A stretch of DNA of 64,000 bases, taken from assembly GCF_029227915.1 (NCBI RefSeq), contig NC_079881.1, forward strand, positions 18,141,501-18,205,500, read 5' to 3'. The stretch comes from Hydractinia symbiolongicarpus (Eukaryota > Cnidaria > Hydrozoa > Anthoathecata > Hydractiniidae). This document shows positions 1 through 8,940 of the stretch, piece by piece. The translations under genes and the position numbers were made by a program. Under the pieces are notes generated by a model that saw only the letters and a list, made by a program, of their open reading frames with translations, ran no database searches and was not told where the DNA came from. Within the stretch, counting starts at the first letter, position 1. Each line of letters opens with the position of its first letter.

Positions 1-1087
1 CAACAATGTGAATGTTGCTATTAAAAACTCAAACTTAAGAAAATCGCAGCAAGAAACTGCATATTTTTAGCGCAAAAATCTGTCCGTTTGTGCGCGAGTC
101 GTGTTACGGAAACACGAAATGCGATATATAAATGAAGCGAAAGTCCATCCAATTAAAAACGAAGTTGTGCGGAATGAGTAAGTTTTATATTTATTATTAC
201 AATTATTTACCCAGGATACTGAATTCCTATTCGTACTGTTAACAATTAAGATTCTTCAAGCGCATTTAAAGCTAGCTACGGAAGCCATGCAAGCACAACA
301 ACCGCTTAACGAGACAACCCCTGAATATTAATCTCATGCTGAACGTTAAGCAGAAAAAAAAATCGATTCACAGTTTTAAAGTCTGCGGCATGCACACCCG
401 TGGATTGAACCACGATATTCTGCATTGAAGTGAACCCTCCACCGAAAGGCTACCAGTAGATTTCCCTATTTCTTGTTTCGCAGGACTGACATAATGTCCA
501 AATTGACTAAAATAAAGTTTTGCAAATTTTCAAAATTAAATTGCATGCCTTATAACAGGACAAAGTAAATACAAACTGCTTAGAAGTATTTATATTTGTA
601 TCTTGTTTGTAAAGTAATTAAAACACATGCTATCTGCTATTACAATTTTAATCCCCTGTCTGTCACATCTACGCCTCCTACTAATTGCTTTTGTGTTTAC
701 CTATCATCTTGATTATGACATATGAAATAGATTTTAGTTTTTAATAACCTAGAATAGGGTTGGTGAAATGCAACGAAATGTTAACGAAATCCAGTATCCG
801 CAACGTGTTTTCATACACGTGATATATTTCTCTGCAGTTATCTTCCCTGCCAACTGTTTCTAATGCACACACTTTAAAGAAGTTTGCTATTAATTTGTGT
901 CCTGCGTTAAGAAAAAGAAAAAGGAAAAAGAAAAAGTTAAACTAAATAAAAAAAAAAGAAAAGAAAAAAAAGGATACTGTGAACTCCCAGCAGCATTGAC
1001 AATTAGACTGGGCTAAACATGGATTAGGCTGGACTATCAATGTAACAGGAAGGTCACAGATTAATTTAAATATTTACAAGTTTATTT
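1..1087. other. Intergenic, AT-rich; one SINE copy inside
   Basis: Apart from the SINE at 354-455 and an A-rich purine tract at about 909-972, I see no coding or RNA feature here. No reading frame of note is present on either strand. Confidence 0.5.
354..455 (-). repeat. tRNA-derived SINE, copy 1
   Basis: On the minus strand an A-box-like element (TAGCCTTTCGG) is followed about 30 bases later by a B-box (GGTTCAATCC), the internal RNA polymerase III promoter of tRNA-derived SINEs. The copy at 22635-22737 (+) matches across the head and also across the downstream body, where both carry a GACT..AA..GT..GAATCGAT segment running into T-rich sequence. Homology beyond the tRNA part argues for a SINE family rather than two unrelated tRNA relics. 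The flanks cannot form a tRNA acceptor stem. Confidence 0.62.
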
Positions 1088-1089
1088 TT

Positions 1090-1340
1090 ATTTACAATAA
1101 AACTTCAGGAGTTTCTTGTAGATAAAAGTAGAGTTTTCCTTCCGAATGACAATTGGTAAGGCGTTATATAATTTTGCGCCTGAGAAGTAGAACGATTTTC
1201 TCGCAAACTCTAGTTTAACTTTAGGTAATTTGATTTCGAAGTTCTGATTCCGAGTTCCTTTTGCGTGACGATTTATCCAATCACTTGTCATCCGCGCGCA
1301 TCTCTTTCATAAGCAATCAATTTTAAAACTATTCGTCATG
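1090..1340 (-). mobile_element. Non-LTR retrotransposon (LINE) 3' fragment
   Basis: The last 67 codons (1291-1088, minus) read as the extreme C-terminus of a LINE reverse transcriptase protein: a basic stretch, then K-L-P-K-V-K-L-E-F-A-R-K-S-F-Y-F-S-G-A-K-L-Y-N and L-P-I-V-I-R. The same pattern (T-K-L-K-Y-A-K-S-G-F-F-S-T-G-V-T-L-Y-N-E-L-P) ends the longer LINE at 35413-36255, so both belong to one broad jockey/CR1-like group. The catalytic part is missing, as expected from 5' truncation on insertion. The frame breaks just upstream of 1291, so the fragment is dead. Confidence 0.72.
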
Positions 1341-2003
1341 GAGCTGTTACTGATAAACATTTTGAGTCAACTTCATACATTCGAACAGTAACTTTTTTTA
1401 GTAACTTTTATTCCTGCCTAATATAAAACATTTTACCCTAAACTAGAGCTTATTGTTATTCCATACTATCCCAGGGTAGGAGCGTTTATGAGAAAATGCA
1501 ATTAATAGAGGGAGGCGTTTATCAAAGAAAAGTTTAAAAATAAGCTGGAGTGGGAAAGCGTTATTAAGAGAATTATAAGCTTTAAATATGGTTATTTGCC
1601 GAAGTGTTAACAATACCTCTGAAACATTCTTCGACAAGTGAGTAGAATCTTTGGACAAGTGTTGTACAAAATTTATTAATTAATTTTTGTAACTGCGTTA
1701 ATATTTTAATTTTTTGTTTTCGATATTATAAGGTATTAAGATGATTAGAATTTAATAGCACATAAATAACAAGACACGTCTTTATGAATCAACCATGTGT
1801 TGGTCGATCAGATAGATGAAGCAAAAATATTTTATCAAGATAGATAAAACAATGAGTTAGCTGTTTACCTTGAAATGATAAGATAGCTTAAATTCTGAAT
1901 AATCAACTACATATCTATATTTGAAATGTCAGCATACTTATTGCAATTAAATTACTTAACTTCGCGTTCTGATCAACAGAGTATTATATTTCTTTGCTGA
2001 GTT
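1341..2003. other. Intergenic; likely 5' region of the claudin-like gene
   Basis: AT-rich sequence without a convincing reading frame. A 71-codon minus-strand frame at 1443-1658 resembles no known family and has no supporting signals. The promoter of the gene starting at 2004 should lie here but no TATA box stands out. Confidence 0.4.
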
Positions 2004-2528
2004 ATGATAAAAAGACATCATATATCATTGGTTATTGCAAATTGTGTTTCTTTTATTTGCATTACTTCTTGTACTGGTGGTTCCTCGTGGTTTACTTATC
2101 AAAACAGTAATACAACTGCAAGGGGGCTATGGGTTACTTGCAATCAAGTATCATGCAATCAAATTGACTATAGTCCCTACTGGTTAGATGTTATTCGTGT
2201 ATTTGCTGTACTAGCGTGTGTTTTTTCTCTTGCTGGTATGTTCACGGTAATTCTCGCATTAACTATCCTGACGAACCTGAAAGGCTTTTATAACTCTATA
2301 TTTTGTTTTGTGGCTTCAGTTTGTATGGCTGTTTCGTTAAATAGTTTTATACACGAATTAATCAGTGAAAGTGATGGTCCACAGTTTAGTTTGGGATGGA
2401 GTTATATTGTTGGCTGCGTTGGACTATTAGCAAACATCTTTACGGGCATATACGCGCTGATGTATTTGAATGTACACCTCTATTGTCGTGAGTTGACGTC
2501 TACTAAAATAGCAAGAGAGACTTTGTAA
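2004..2528 (+). CDS. Claudin/PMP22-family four-helix membrane protein
   Basis: A 174-residue membrane protein with the layout of the PMP22/EMP/claudin superfamily, which forms or regulates cell-cell contacts. The N-terminus (residues 7-24) is a hydrophobic helix. The first extracellular loop holds the family signature W29...G41-L42-W43..C46....C51; the two cysteines normally form a disulphide. Further helices lie at about 66-88, 95-117 and 130-154, followed by a short tail ending in T-L. The gene is a single exon with an AATAAA signal about 130 bases after the stop. The loop is short compared with vertebrate claudins and the C46-C51 spacing is tighter, so I would call it claudin-like rather than a true claudin. 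A retrocopy is possible, because it has no intron. Confidence 0.78.
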   Translation: MIKRHHISLVIANCVSFICITSCTGGSSWFTYQNSNTTARGLWVTCNQVSCNQIDYSPYWLDVIRVFAVLACVFSLAGMFTVILALTILTNLKGFYNSIFCFVASVCMAVSLNSFIHELISESDGPQFSLGWSYIVGCVGLLANIFTGIYALMYLNVHLYCRELTSTKIARETL

Positions 2529-2660
2529 ATTTATGCCGTATTTTTATTTGTTTTTACTTCCAGTAGCATGTAAATTTATTTGTTAATATGTCTGGGATTT
2601 TCGAAACTTTTTAAATTTGTTTAGGAAATAGGACGGTGTAACTATTTGCTCACTTGTTCT

Positions 2661-2666
2661 AATAAA
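2661..2666 (+). terminator. Polyadenylation signal AATAAA
   Basis: A canonical AATAAA lies 133 bases after the stop of the claudin-like gene, in the sense orientation, followed by T-rich sequence. It supports that gene being transcribed and ending here. Confidence 0.5.
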
Positions 2667-5590
2667 GTTATTGCTCACCTGTTGCAGGAATTTCTTCCCA
2701 ACTTTTCCATTCAATGTTAGGTTAAACCAGACTGTGGGGCTGTCTCATAGCTTTTTTTGACTTTATCAAATTCTTGTATATTGGAAGACAAATCAGATAA
2801 TCTTTTTTTTGATCATTGTCAGCAACTGTTTGATGAGTACAAGGTGTATGATTAGACTTGGCGTTTACGTAAAAAAGATAGCTGTTCGGTTTGCGGTGAG
2901 GAAATATTTACCACTTTCTAAATCAAATTTTAGTCACATCAATTTGTACCACAAACGTTTATATAAAAATATACAAAAAAATAGTTCTTTCAGTAATGTT
3001 GCCTCCACAACAAAAATTGATCACAAAATGTGAAATTACAAAATTCAATTATTTCTACCTTTATCATAAAGTTTAAATCCCATAATTTGCAACACATAAA
3101 TTGTAAGTTAACTAAAATCAGTTATTTCTGTCAATTGTATATCGTCCTCTTCAATAGACGTTTAACTGAGATATAACGAAATACTTAACCCTAGAAAAAA
3201 TCCATTTAACTATAGAGGCAAATAGTTACGGATTTTAAAGGCGGTTTTCAATGACTTGTAATCATTTTTGTCAGAAATTTGTGACGCTGCTCCTTCCATT
3301 GTGTTCAGCTTTAAGCAATAATTAGAATAACGCAAGGATCACGTGCTTGCAGCAAAGTGTTGAAGAAATATCATGATTAAAAGAATATTTGATGATTCAT
3401 CAGACCTTTCATATACACCTTTTTCAGTATCTTAAAGCTAAAAAACATTTCAGTATGTAAAATATCATATTTGAAAACGTTTCAACGTTTTCATACGATT
3501 ATTTACTAATTCTTTCGAATGTTTTCATACGACACAGTAATAAAGTTAATCTTGACAATGTGATATAGTCACGTGTCAGAGCATAATAGTAACAGATCAT
3601 TTTCTGCCTCTCACGAAACCGTAAGATGAAAACAACATAACCGTAACATGCCTGATAACAATGCAGCGTTTTCGAATTTAAAAAATTGTAAAAAACTTTT
3701 AAAAAATTCTATTGTGACAGATGTAAACATTGGTTTAAGGTTGTTTATGATAACAACAACAATCCTGTAATGTTTAAAACAATTTCAATGGAATAGTAAA
3801 CATTGCCATCCCGTGTAAAATATTTTTTCAGGATTAATTTTGAGGAAGTACAAAATGAGTACAAAAGATATACAAAAGAAAATCCTTCTTAGCTTTAATT
3901 TTCTCTTCCATGAGATACGGCATGCGCATGCTAAATCGGGGGATAAAAGAGTATTATTTTTATTCATACGGCTCCTTGAAGCTTTAACATTAATGGAAAA
4001 AAACGTTTTTCGATTTTTTTTTAATTTAGTACATTGTAGCGTAACGCCATGCTTTGGGGAGACAATGCATGAGTTATTAGAGGCTGGCCCGTAATTTTTG
4101 TGCCTTGGATTCACATTGTCACTCACACAAGCGTATATTACTGTACAATATGTATGGACACTGATTTATTTAAATGGAAAAAATTTATATATAAGTTAAG
4201 AGAGAAATAAAAAACTCCATATTCAAAACTCCATAATATTCTGTTTATATATTCAGGCTTAGTTTATTTTATCTTATTCAAGTGGGTTATCTAAGACGCG
4301 TATGTATTGTATTTGCTCACGATCAAGTGCATTATGCACGGCTCCTGTTAAGTTACGTGAAATGGCCAATTTAAAAGAATGGTTGGTTTACGTGGGAATT
4401 TCTTAATAGTGTTTTTTTAGTAAACACGTCAATCCTGCAATGCAGTAGGAAAATAAAAATATGAAAGTACCTTGAGGGATAAAAGGATTAACTCAAAATT
4501 AATCAGATTTGGACAAATTCATGTCAATATCACCGCTTATGACACAACTTTCACCGGAGTTCAAATGCATGGCTTGGTCTGTAAACAAGCATGCAGCCTT
4601 AATACATCACCAACTAAAAGGCTCTCTAACTAAACGTATTACCATGAATGTGAAGTAGTTAGCTCATAATATCATTTGACTTAACAGACTGCGTATTTAA
4701 TGTATTCACAAAAGCTACTACGAGCCCTGACACTGCAACTGACACTGCACTAGAAGGGAGAAGAGGAAGCAGTCAACATTTTAAACAACTCACTGCTACA
4801 GTATAGGTGGTCAAATTAAATGAAGAAAGAAACACGGATAACTATCATGTCCAGAGAAGGTAAAAAAATTGTTCTAAAGGTAATTCTTGAATGCTACAAG
4901 TATCAGTTTTCCCAAAATCATTCTTTTTATCAGATTGCCAGTCATTGCTCTGTTAAGAAAAGTCAAAGGTAGGCATTATTGAAATATTTTTTCATAACTT
5001 TGTGATAACCAGAGATCATTGTTTTTGTTATTGTCAATGGTTTCTATAGCTATGTAAACAAACAAAAATGAGGCATTTCTAAATACACTTTAGATCGTTA
5101 TGAATATTTATCTAAATTAAAATATCAAAAAAGCTTATCAAAATAAATGGCTAAAGTCGTAAAAAAAGTTCATATGAAACTCATGAAGACATAAAAGGAT
5201 TTTGCTAAATGATTTGTATATGGCAAATACATAGGAAAGGCTTGAAAAGCCGGACGAGAAATCATAGAACTTCAAGTTTTCAAATAATGTAGTTTTTAAA
5301 AATATAGCACATCATTATTCAGAGGTATGTTGAGAATTTCAAACTGACAATACTAGACATCATTAAAAATTGTGGTAATTAGTCGTTGTGTTTACTAGCT
5401 AATTTTAGTAGGTGTTTTGTAATTTATAATCAATTGTTGTTTGCGGTTAGTTTTTTATTTATTGAACAGAAGAAGAATTATTCGTTAGGTATTAATTAAA
5501 CAAATATTTTCAGATACAAAATTCCTAACCATACGATGATTTGCATTTTTGGCTCAAAAAAGGTTCTGTTACTTTAAAACACAAAGAAAG
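2667..5590. other. Intergenic, no gene recognised
   Basis: About 2.9 kb of AT-rich sequence. The longest frames (3785-4126 minus and 3840-4094 plus) overlap each other antisense, have biased low-complexity composition and match nothing I know. A minus-strand exon of an unknown gene cannot be excluded. Confidence 0.4.
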
Positions 5591-5641
5591 ATTACTGTGG
5601 AAAGTTTATCATTTCTTGAACATGATAGTTTAGTAGACGAC

Positions 5642-5670
5642 GTTTCGGGAGATCCTTCTCCCATCATCTG
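5642..5670 (-). ncRNA. Hammerhead-ribozyme-like motif of the Penelope element
   Basis: Read on the minus strand: CAGATGA, then a 5-bp stem GGGAG/CTCCC closing a 6-base loop, then GAAAC followed directly by GTC. The hammerhead core is CUGANGA - stem II - GAAA, with cleavage after GUC, so every core base is present except U4, which is A here. PLEs are known to carry minimal hammerheads in their terminal repeats, and the position just downstream of the endonuclease frame fits. With U4 replaced, self-cleavage would be expected to be weak or lost. Confidence 0.55.
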
Positions 5671-5751
5671 GCAAAGTAAAATGATGTTGCGCATGTATTT
5701 ATATAATTGCAGAGGATCGAAATTCATGAAAATGAACCAATCAGAAACGAG

Positions 5752-5867
5752 CTAGATGTAGGTAACTACTTCTTTTGTAGGGCTGGTTACCAAATCTCAG
5801 GAAGTTGATACGAGATGCTGTTTATGTGTTTGTTGCGTTCTACACTGTTGATGGTTTCTTTAATCTT
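5752..5867. repeat. Inverted arm (left) of the Penelope element
   Basis: About 116 bases that pair with 7132-7247 as an inverted repeat, roughly 96 percent identical. The arm includes the last codons of the GIY-YIG frame (K-E-T-I-N-S-V to L-P-E-I-W) and a short 3' stretch. Confidence 0.88.
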
Positions 5868-7129
5868 CCTGGCCGTTGTTCTGGATTCTCTGTCAATGAT
5901 TTTTTTCTCATCCCAATTAAACTGATGACTTCTGCTCCAGCTGTGGTCCGTAATTTCGTTTTTCTTCACATCTCCGTTTCTCACTGCGCGCATATGTTCT
6001 TGTACTCGTTGCTTAAACTTTCTTTTTGTTTCGCCTGTATACACTGCATCACAATCTTTACACGGGATTTCGTACACAACATTGCTTTGTTCTTCCAGGT
6101 TTATTTTGTCTTTTGGTTTAGACAAAGTGCGGTTGTCTTTAGAGTTAAGAATGCATTTTATCTTGTGTTGCCTTAAAACTCGACGAAGGATCTCGCTCCT
6201 GGTACGACGGGTAGGAATGCTGATACGATAAATTCCTCTGATGTTTCCTTGTTGTCTCCGTTGTATCTTCTCTTCATGTTATTTTCTACTTGCGTGATGA
6301 CTTTTTGACTGTATCCATTTGCGATTAATGCATTTCTTACACGTCGAATTTCTATTTTCCTCCCCTGTTTGTCACTGACTACGCGGTTGGTACGATTCAG
6401 TAATGAAGATATGACACTTTCTATGCAAGATCTCTGATGGTTTGATTCGAAGTTAAGGTACTGGTCAGTGTGTGTTGGTTTACGATACACTGAAACTGAA
6501 ATGGAACCATTTTTGCATTTGACCAAAGTGTCCAGGAAAGCGATACTTCCATCGTGTTCAAGCTCAACAGTGAATTTGATTTGTCGATGTAGGCCGTTGA
6601 TGTGTTCATGGAACTCTTCTGGATAAGATCTTTTGATTATGGCGAATACGTCGTCAACAAATCTTTTCCAAACCTTTGGACGTCTGTCTGATGTGACTAA
6701 TGCTGTTGTCTCGTGTGCTTGCATGTATATTTCTGCGACTACTGATGATGCAGGGCCTCCCATGGCAACTCCGTCTTTTTGCGTGTAGAAGTTCTTATTA
6801 AACAGATACCATGTTTTGGTTAGAACAAGTTCGACCAAACGCAGAAAATCCGGTACTGGAATCTTTGTCTTTTCACTGAATGCAGCATCGTTTTCGATAA
6901 GGTCTTTAATGATGTTTAAGGTGTCTTTTATGGGAACATTTGTGTAGAGTGATGTGACATCAAATGATACCATGCATTCGTCGTCTGCTATCTTTATTTC
7001 TCTGATGTATTCCGAATATTCTTTTGAGTTTTTGCTGTGGTCACTTGCTGTGAATTTGCTGAGGATGGAAGCAACAAATTTTGATAGGTTGTATAACGGT
7101 GTTCCAGTGCAGGAGACTATTGGTCGAAT
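5787..7129 (-). pseudogene. Penelope-like reverse transcriptase / GIY-YIG endonuclease, frameshifted
   Basis: The protein copies element RNA and nicks target DNA. From 7129 the frame reads P-I-V-S-C-T-G-T-P-L-Y-N-L-S-K, then S-F-D-V-T-S-L-Y-T-N-V-P (RT motif), G-V-A-M-G-G-P and R-F-V-D-D-V-F-A (the catalytic Asp pair), S-I-A-F-L-D-T and V-Y-R-K-P-T-H-T-D-Q-Y-L, all typical of PLE RTs. Near 6195-6220 a one-base shift ends that frame at 6173; the other frame continues as I-L-R-R-V-L-R-Q-H-K into the endonuclease region, where Y-E-I-P-C-K-D-C-D-A-V-Y-T-G-E-T is the GIY-YIG start. There are no other stops, so decay is slight. The RT N-terminal part is absent through 5' truncation. In family members the full protein is clearly longer. 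Confidence 0.9.
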
Positions 7130-7131
7130 TA

Positions 7132-7247
7132 AAGATTAAAGAAACCATCAACAGTGTAAAACGTAACAAACACATAAACAGCATCTCGTTTCAACTTCCT
7201 GAGATTTGGTTACCAGCCCTACAGAAGAAGTAGTTACCTACATCTAG
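7132..7247. repeat. Inverted arm (right) of the Penelope element
   Basis: Inverted copy of 5752-5867. It begins exactly where the RT coding sequence is truncated, so the inversion and the 5' truncation are probably one event during insertion. Confidence 0.88.
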
Positions 7248-7354
7248 GTCCGAAAATGTTAATTACCGTAATTAACTGTAATTATTAGCTCTTTTCACAG
7301 TAATATGAATACTGAACAGACAAACCGAAATAATATCTTCAATAACAAAGAAAG

Positions 7355-7667
7355 ATGGAACAAAAAATCTTGCGAAAACATCAATTGCATTTTATTTTCA
7401 ATATTAACATCAGCTATGTTGTTAGTTATGAAACATCACATTACAAATTTGGAACATTATCGGACCATCTGATCAATTATGACCATGAAGAAGCGGATAC
7501 CCTGATGTTACTCCATGCAATTATTGTTTCTTTAAGCAGAGCTACACAATTCCTCACCTGACACCGGTGTATTCTTTCTCACTACCCTTAAATATCAAGA
7601 TTCATGTGCAAACACTGTTTTTAAAACTGGATGTGGTGCCACTGCCAGATATATTCCAATTAGGTAA
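7355..7667 (+). pseudogene. Decayed fragment with H-E-E-A-D-T / S-P-D-T motifs
   Basis: The first frame contains N-Y-D-H-E-E-A-D-T-L-M-L-L-H-A-I. It stops at 7559-7561, but one base over, from 7554, the sequence continues S-P-D-T-G-V-F-F-L-T-T-L-K-Y and reaches a stop at 7665-7667. The pair of motifs, acidic and evenly spaced, recalls uncharacterised, often transposon-associated animal proteins with a PIN-nuclease-like core, where D-H-E-E-A-D-T and S-P-D-T-D-V follow each other. That assignment is from memory of the motif and is uncertain. The frameshift and lack of a start or ends indicate a dead fragment. Confidence 0.4.
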
Positions 7668-8940
7668 ACCATGGAAGTGTACAAAAATATTCAGAAGGAT
7701 TAACCAGAACATTTACTACATTAGGTCTGATTGAAGAAAGATACCGTCTGTAAGATGATGTTTCATATGAGTTAAATATCAATTACGTAAAACAGTTATA
7801 TGTCGTTTTCATATCAAATTGGTTTAAGCTTGATTTTCATTTGCGACGCAAGCGCAAACGCAAGCAACATACGCATGTGCAATGATAATTTTAAAAAAAT
7901 CTGGCGCAAACGATCATGAAAACGCAAAGAAACATAATGCATAAAGAAGAAGTATAAGAATTATAGTTGACTATCTCTTTTAATATGTTATAATTGCGTA
8001 GGAAAAGGAGAACAGAATATAAAGAAAATAGATTCCACCATACTGAAGCCAGACGGATGGTAAAAAAAATCACCATAGAGCCGTTTTAAAAGGTGGTTCA
8101 TCACTTTTTATTATATGACTTATCTTTCCAGAGTGAATATTTCAAAAGCTACTTTGTTCAGTACTTTTAAAATATTTCTGACTTTACAACAGTTTACTTG
8201 CTTCTGTGTTTAGAAACTATTTTTGCTATTTTTCTTGCATTTGCGTTTACGTTGGCTTCCGTTTTCTAGCTCACACAACCTAAATTATGCTACAAACATA
8301 GACGCAAACATAAGAATATCAATTCTTGCATCGAGCTTTTGCTGGCGTTGAAGGTGTTGGTACAGTTTTATCTTGCGTTTGCATCACAAGTGTGAACTCA
8401 TTGATAGAGCATTACTCATTGATAGACCAACACTTGGTCAGATTTTTATACTGGTGTTACACCCATAAAAACCACTTTACATAATATGCGGTGATATATG
8501 GTGATAAAGGTCTTAGCATGCTGAAGCTAGCAGTGAGGATTGCTTAATTAAACAATAGTTCATAGTCATGTGATCTGATGGCGAGAGTTTAAAATTAAAA
8601 AATGACAGCGTGAGGTAAAAAAAATGACGAGGCAGAATGCGGACGATAAAATCGAAACAGCTTTATTTAGTCGGGAATGTAGTAAGGAAGTTGCCTCTTA
8701 CTTACTATTACTATTAGGGAGTTTACTTTTACTTTAGGAAGTTACCAAAATGTTATGCTCAGTTTATTGATGAGTAAAAAAAGTGGTAGCCGAAAAAAAT
8801 CCGCAAAACAGTTTAATTTCTTTTTATCAATCATTACAGTTTAAAATGCTGCATCGACAGCATCCTGGCAATGTTATCGTATTTGTACATGCGGTTGATA
8901 AGATCGACAATGAACTCTTAAGGATACGGTAACCCCCTGA
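7668..8940. other. Intergenic; possible GCAAACGCAA-type MITE
   Basis: No gene is seen. Between about 7830 and 8395 the sequence has GCAAACGCAAG-rich ends in opposite orientation (about 7845-7865 plus; 8370-8395 read on minus as CACTTGTGATGCAAACGCAAG), with further ACGCAAA and TTTGCGTTT motifs between. This looks like a degenerate MITE without clear limits. Confidence 0.3.

Larger units (their letters stand above)
5600..7247 (-). mobile_element. Penelope-like element, 5'-truncated, with inverted terminal arms
   Basis: A Penelope-like retroelement (PLE) on the minus strand: reverse transcriptase followed by a GIY-YIG endonuclease, the hallmark order of PLEs. The 5' part of the RT is missing. 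At the truncation point (about 7132) the sequence turns into an inverted copy of the element's own 3' coding end: 7132-7247 is the reverse complement of 5752-5867 with about five mismatches over 116 bases. Such inverted partial copies are known from PLE insertions. A hammerhead-ribozyme-like motif lies 3' of the gene at 5642-5670. The outer 3' limit near 5600 is an estimate; no target-site duplication was found. Confidence 0.9.

Noticed and set aside
3785-4126. 113-codon minus-strand frame overlapping an 84-codon plus-strand frame
   Set aside because: Lys/Asn-rich and T-run-derived composition, no motif, no polyadenylation or splice context. Likely chance.
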